Shown here: positions 7,637-9,478 of the stretch, one piece after another | How the letters are laid out: every line of letters begins with the position of its first letter | How positions within the stretch are numbered: position 1 is the first letter of the stretch | Notes under the pieces: model-generated | The model's database searches: none | Told to the model about the DNA's origin: nothing | Seen by the model: only the letters and a program-made list of their open reading frames with translations | Assembly (NCBI GenBank): GCA_015523685.1 | Contig: WAJW01000155.1 | Location: forward strand, 1-9,478 | Reading direction: 5' to 3' | From: Archaeoglobaceae archaeon | Lineage (GTDB): Archaea > Halobacteriota > Archaeoglobi > Archaeoglobales > JdFR-42 | Length of the DNA: 9,478 nt | Translations under genes and position numbers: made by a program

Positions 7637-7641
7637 TCATG

Positions 7642-8049
7642 ATGTTTGAAAAGTTTGGAAAAATCAGCTACGTTCCCAACTCCAAGGTTGCAAAATTCGT
7701 GGAGTATCTTGAAGAGGGAAAACTCACCGGGACAAAATGCAGGAAATGCGGCACTCTTTATGTCCCGCCAAAAGCGGATTGCGTTGAGTGTCTTGACGAT
7801 GACATGGAATGGGTTGAACTCAGCGGAGACTGTACTCTCCACACATACACAACGATTCATGCATCGCCCGCAGGTTTTGAGGACATCGCCCCTTACACCC
7901 TGCTGGTTGTTGACGTGAAAGAGGGTGGAAGGGTGATGACATGGGCAGAAGGGATCCCTGAAGACGAACTTGAGATCGGAATGGATTTGAAGCTCAGGGT
8001 AAAAACACTTGATGACGGAAAACTTGTCTATGTTGCTGAAAAACCCTGA
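7642..8049 (+). CDS. DUF35 zinc-ribbon/OB-fold protein, thiolase partner
   Basis: A 135-residue protein with an N-terminal helix, a zinc ribbon (Cys33, Cys36, Cys47, Cys50 in TKCRKCGTLY and DCVEC) and a C-terminal OB fold from about 58 to 131. DUF35 proteins form complexes with thiolases: in the archaeal acetoacetyl-CoA thiolase/HMG-CoA synthase complex they bind CoA, and in benzylsuccinate degradation BbsA pairs with thiolase BbsB. Direct linkage to the thiolase gene here supports the same role. Start choice: GTG 7633 and ATG 7639 are also in frame, but the perfect anti-16S match AGAGGTGATC (7629-7638) would overlap or abut them, so ATG 7642 is preferred. A T-run terminator follows immediately, so this is the last gene of the operon. 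Confidence 0.92.
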   Translation: MFEKFGKISYVPNSKVAKFVEYLEEGKLTGTKCRKCGTLYVPPKADCVECLDDDMEWVELSGDCTLHTYTTIHASPAGFEDIAPYTLLVVDVKEGGRVMTWAEGIPEDELEIGMDLKLRVKTLDDGKLVYVAEKP

Positions 8050-8050
8050 T

Positions 8051-8063
8051 CTTTTTTATTTTT
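8051..8063 (+). terminator. T-run terminator of the dehydrogenase-thiolase-DUF35 operon
   Basis: Two T runs (8052-8057, six; 8059-8063, five) begin two bases after the DUF35 stop codon, with no GC-rich hairpin. Short T-runs without hairpins are the usual archaeal termination signal. Confidence 0.65.
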
Positions 8064-8071
8064 AATTTCAT

Positions 8072-8088
8072 AAAAAAAGATAAAAAAA
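8072..8088 (-). terminator. T-run terminator of the Met-rich protein gene
   Basis: On the minus strand two T7 runs (8082-8088 and 8072-8078) follow directly after the stop codon at 8089-8091. They face the terminator of the convergent operon, so the 39-base gap between the genes holds termination signals for both strands. Confidence 0.65.
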
Positions 8089-8451
8089 TTAAAGGCCGAA
8101 GCTCAGAATGGAGAGCAGACCGCTCAGACCTTGAGCTCCGTAGCCCATCATTTGAGGATATGCGCTCTGCTCATATCCTGCAGTCTGGTCTGAATGTTCA
8201 TATCCCCAGTACTCCTCCATCATGGAATCGCAGGCTTCGTGCATGTCATCGTAGCTGTAGCCCGACGGTAAATCAGATCTGTACGGTGTGTCCATCATTC
8301 CATAACCCATCCCGTATCCCGAAGTGCCAAACCAGTTCCATCCAGCACCTCTGCTGAATCCCATGCCTCCACCCATCATCATTGCGGAGGCGCTTCCAAT
8401 TCCCACAACAGAGATTATGAGACCTGTTGCAATCACAATTTTCCAGTTCAC
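8089..8451 (-). CDS. Small exported Met/Gly/Tyr-rich protein of unknown function
   Basis: A 120-residue protein with a clear signal peptide: Lys4, hydrophobic core IVIATGLIISVVGIG, and a likely cut after ASA at residue 23. The mature part is very unusual, with about 12 Met, 19 Gly and 10 Tyr in 97 residues, in clusters such as MMMGGGMGF (24-32), YGMGYGMMD (46-54) and MMGYG (101-105). An acidic stretch with one His and one Cys (MHEACDSMMEEYWGYEH, 70-86) and a short hydrophobic C-terminus (GLSGLLSILSFGL) complete it. Met-rich exported proteins often bind Cu(I) or other soft metals; that role is only inference here. The start is GTG 8451: a TGA three codons upstream in the same frame rules out a longer form, and GAGGTGAT (minus strand, 8457-8464) sits 5 bases before it. 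Transcribed alone, convergent with the thiolase operon. Confidence 0.8.
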   Translation of the reverse strand: MNWKIVIATGLIISVVGIGSASAMMMGGGMGFSRGAGWNWFGTSGYGMGYGMMDTPYRSDLPSGYSYDDMHEACDSMMEEYWGYEHSDQTAGYEQSAYPQMMGYGAQGLSGLLSILSFGL

Positions 8452-8456
8452 TTCAC

Positions 8457-8490
8457 ATCACCTCGGATTTACATATGTACTTAAAAGCAA
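8457..8490 (-). promoter_or_regulatory. Upstream region of the Met-rich gene: ribosome binding site, palindrome, weak TATA-like box
   Basis: On the minus strand the order is a TATA-like CTTTTAAG (8480-8487), a perfect 10-base palindrome TACATATGTA (8470-8479) and the ribosome binding site GAGGTGAT (8457-8464). The palindrome lies between the box and the expected start site, where a bound repressor would block transcription. The TATA box is weak and another AT-rich stretch lies near 8513-8522, so the true start is uncertain. Confidence 0.35.
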
Positions 8491-8533
8491 TAGAGATACC
8501 TCACATTACCGTGTGTTAAAGAATGGAAATCAG

Positions 8534-8580
8534 GGTTTATCTGATGGAATCAAGCAGTATAACGGTTTACGTGATTGAAT
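8534..8580. repeat. Imperfect 17-base tandem repeat upstream of the primase-like gene
   Basis: GGTTTATCTGATGGAAT (8534-8550) and GGTTTACGTGATTGAAT (8564-8580) match at 14 of 17 positions and start exactly 30 bases apart, about three helical turns. They end 8 bases before the TATA-like box of the primase-like gene, a position typical of an activator or regulator site. No gene is evident here; the only small frame (8523-8582, 19 codons) is unsupported. Confidence 0.45.
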
Positions 8581-8619
8581 GAAAATGTTATATTGGAGAT
8601 CAACCACTATTACAATACA
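8581..8619 (+). promoter_or_regulatory. Putative promoter of the primase-like gene (BRE/TATA, leaderless)
   Basis: TTATATT (8588-8594) is a good TATA-like box, preceded by the purine-rich GAAAATG (8581-8587), a BRE-like element. A start 25-27 bases downstream of its centre falls at about 8616-8620, at or next to ATG 8620. GGAG (8595-8598) is 21 bases from the ATG, too far to act as a ribosome binding site, so a leaderless mRNA is likely. Confidence 0.5.
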
Positions 8620-9478
8620 ATGGCCATGCTGTACCCCTTCGGAAGCCTGGATGTGCTTGGATTCTACAGAAAGATTTCAGAATATCTGATGGATTTTCTT
8701 GAGGGAAGAGAGATTGCAAGCAAAACATGGATTCCGGGAGCAAAAACCCCTTTTTTCCTGAACAGAGCGGGAAAGATGGGGAGCTTATGGATTAAGGATT
8801 TCGAGGAGATAGATGACGAGTTTTTAAGGCTCAGGGCAGAGCACCATCTTAAGGATGTCAGAGAGAGACTTTCGGACAGGCAGGTTCTTCTCTGGAAGTA
8901 TTTTGTACCCCGCAAACTTTCGGAGTTCTTTTACTCCACGAACAGAGAGAAAAAAGGAGGGCCGATAGACAGGGTTTTCATCGACATTGACAGAACAAAT
9001 CTTCCTCCAGAAAGATCACTTGAGGTTGCAAGATTGCTTGTTGAGATAATGGATGACTGGAGGTCTGAGCGGGATGAATTCATGGAGATCGTTAAGGATG
9101 TGGCGGTTTACTGGACCGGATCGTCCTTTCACATATACCTCTTCCTGAAATCTCCCCGTCCCCCAGACTTTTATGGATCAAAACTGCATTACCACAGGGA
9201 GAATGTACTTTTCCCTTCCTGGACGGATGAGTGGGTGAATGAGATCAAGAAAAAGGTGGATTTCAGGGTAGAGGGAGGTCATGAAAAAATCAGAGATACG
9301 ATCATAGTTGATCCCTCACAGACCCCATCAGGAAAACTCGGCAGAGTTCCTCTCGGATCCCTCCATGTAAAAAACTTTCAGGTCGATGGTGTGAGCATCC
9401 CCCTCAACAGGAAAATGCTCCACGGTGAGGATACGGTTGAATACCTCCAGGCCCTATCTCCCGAGACAGTTGTGGAGA
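8620..9478 (+). CDS. Archaeo-eukaryotic primase superfamily protein, PriS/LigD-Pol-like (3' end cut by window)
   Basis: The 286 visible residues belong to the archaeo-eukaryotic primase (AEP) superfamily of primases and repair polymerases. Motif I is VFIDID (Asp122, Asp124, metal binding), motif II is TGSSFHIYL (Ser169, His171), motif III is TIIVDPS (Asp231), followed by RVPLGSLH (242-249), close to the RLPGSLH signature of PriS. The N-terminal 100 residues, with FYRKISEYLMDFLEGR and FFLNRAGKMGSLWI, look more like the start of LigD-type repair polymerases than the REFGF-type start of replicative PriS. There is no cysteine in the visible part, so the PriS zinc knuckle is absent. This argues for a PriS-like paralogue, perhaps in repair or primase-polymerase work, and not the replicative subunit. 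Start ATG 8620; ATG 8626 is in frame. The right edge removes the C-terminus and any partner gene. Confidence 0.8.
   Translation, partial: MAMLYPFGSLDVLGFYRKISEYLMDFLEGREIASKTWIPGAKTPFFLNRAGKMGSLWIKDFEEIDDEFLRLRAEHHLKDVRERLSDRQVLLWKYFVPRKLSEFFYSTNREKKGGPIDRVFIDIDRTNLPPERSLEVARLLVEIMDDWRSERDEFMEIVKDVAVYWTGSSFHIYLFLKSPRPPDFYGSKLHYHRENVLFPSWTDEWVNEIKKKVDFRVEGGHEKIRDTIIVDPSQTPSGKLGRVPLGSLHVKNFQVDGVSIPLNRKMLHGEDTVEYLQALSPETVVE

Noticed and set aside
7633..7641. GTG 7633 or ATG 7639 as the DUF35 start
   Set aside because: Both overlap or touch the ribosome binding site; ATG 7642 has more suitable spacing. The difference is only one to three residues.
8502..8515. Short inverted repeat CACA-N6-TGTG
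   Set aside because: Four-base arms are too short to separate from chance.
8523..8582. 19-codon plus-strand frame in the intergenic region
   Set aside because: No ribosome binding site or known peptide resemblance, and it spans the tandem repeat, which explains its sequence better.

Overview
The window looks like chromosomal DNA of a euryarchaeon, most like the Archaeoglobales. The reasons are archaeal-type Elp3, an archaeal TGS-domain GTPase, an archaeal (alkaline-phosphatase-superfamily) phosphoglycerate mutase, ribosome binding sites of the GGTGATC type, TATA/BRE-like promoter boxes, T-run terminators, and an SDR/thiolase/DUF35 cluster of the kind frequent in beta-oxidising archaea. The genus is an inference; no 16S or marker search could be run.

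Left block (1-5579, minus strand): six genes packed head to tail with overlaps or gaps of up to 31 bases. In transcription order they are phosphoglycerate mutase, a bactofilin-like beta-helix protein with an internal hydrophobic helix, a small archaeal protein of unknown function, a YchF/Obg-type GTPase, a nitroreductase-family flavoprotein, and Elp3, which is cut by the left edge. One promoter just upstream of the mutase seems able to serve all six, and it appears to make a leaderless or nearly leaderless mRNA.

Centre (5580-8049): a divergent promoter region with two copies of a 9-base repeat 41 bases apart, then a plus-strand operon of three genes: a short-chain dehydrogenase, a thiolase of the SCP2/archaeal type, and a DUF35 zinc-ribbon/OB-fold partner. 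Together they could reduce a 3-oxoacyl-CoA or oxidise a 3-hydroxyacyl-CoA, and cleave or form the thioester, with DUF35 holding CoA. The set (dehydrogenase, thiolase, zinc-finger OB protein) is the same as BbsD-BbsB-BbsA of anaerobic toluene degradation, so the substrate need not be acetoacetyl-CoA.

Right block (8050-9478): back-to-back terminators, a minus-strand gene for a small exported protein very rich in Met, Gly and Tyr, a 168-base intergenic region with an operator-like palindrome and an imperfect tandem repeat, and the start of a plus-strand gene for an archaeo-eukaryotic primase superfamily protein. That protein has PriS-like catalytic motifs, a LigD-Pol-like N-terminus and no zinc-binding cysteines in the visible part; the right edge cuts it. 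No RNA genes, CRISPR arrays, insertion sequences or other mobile elements were seen.
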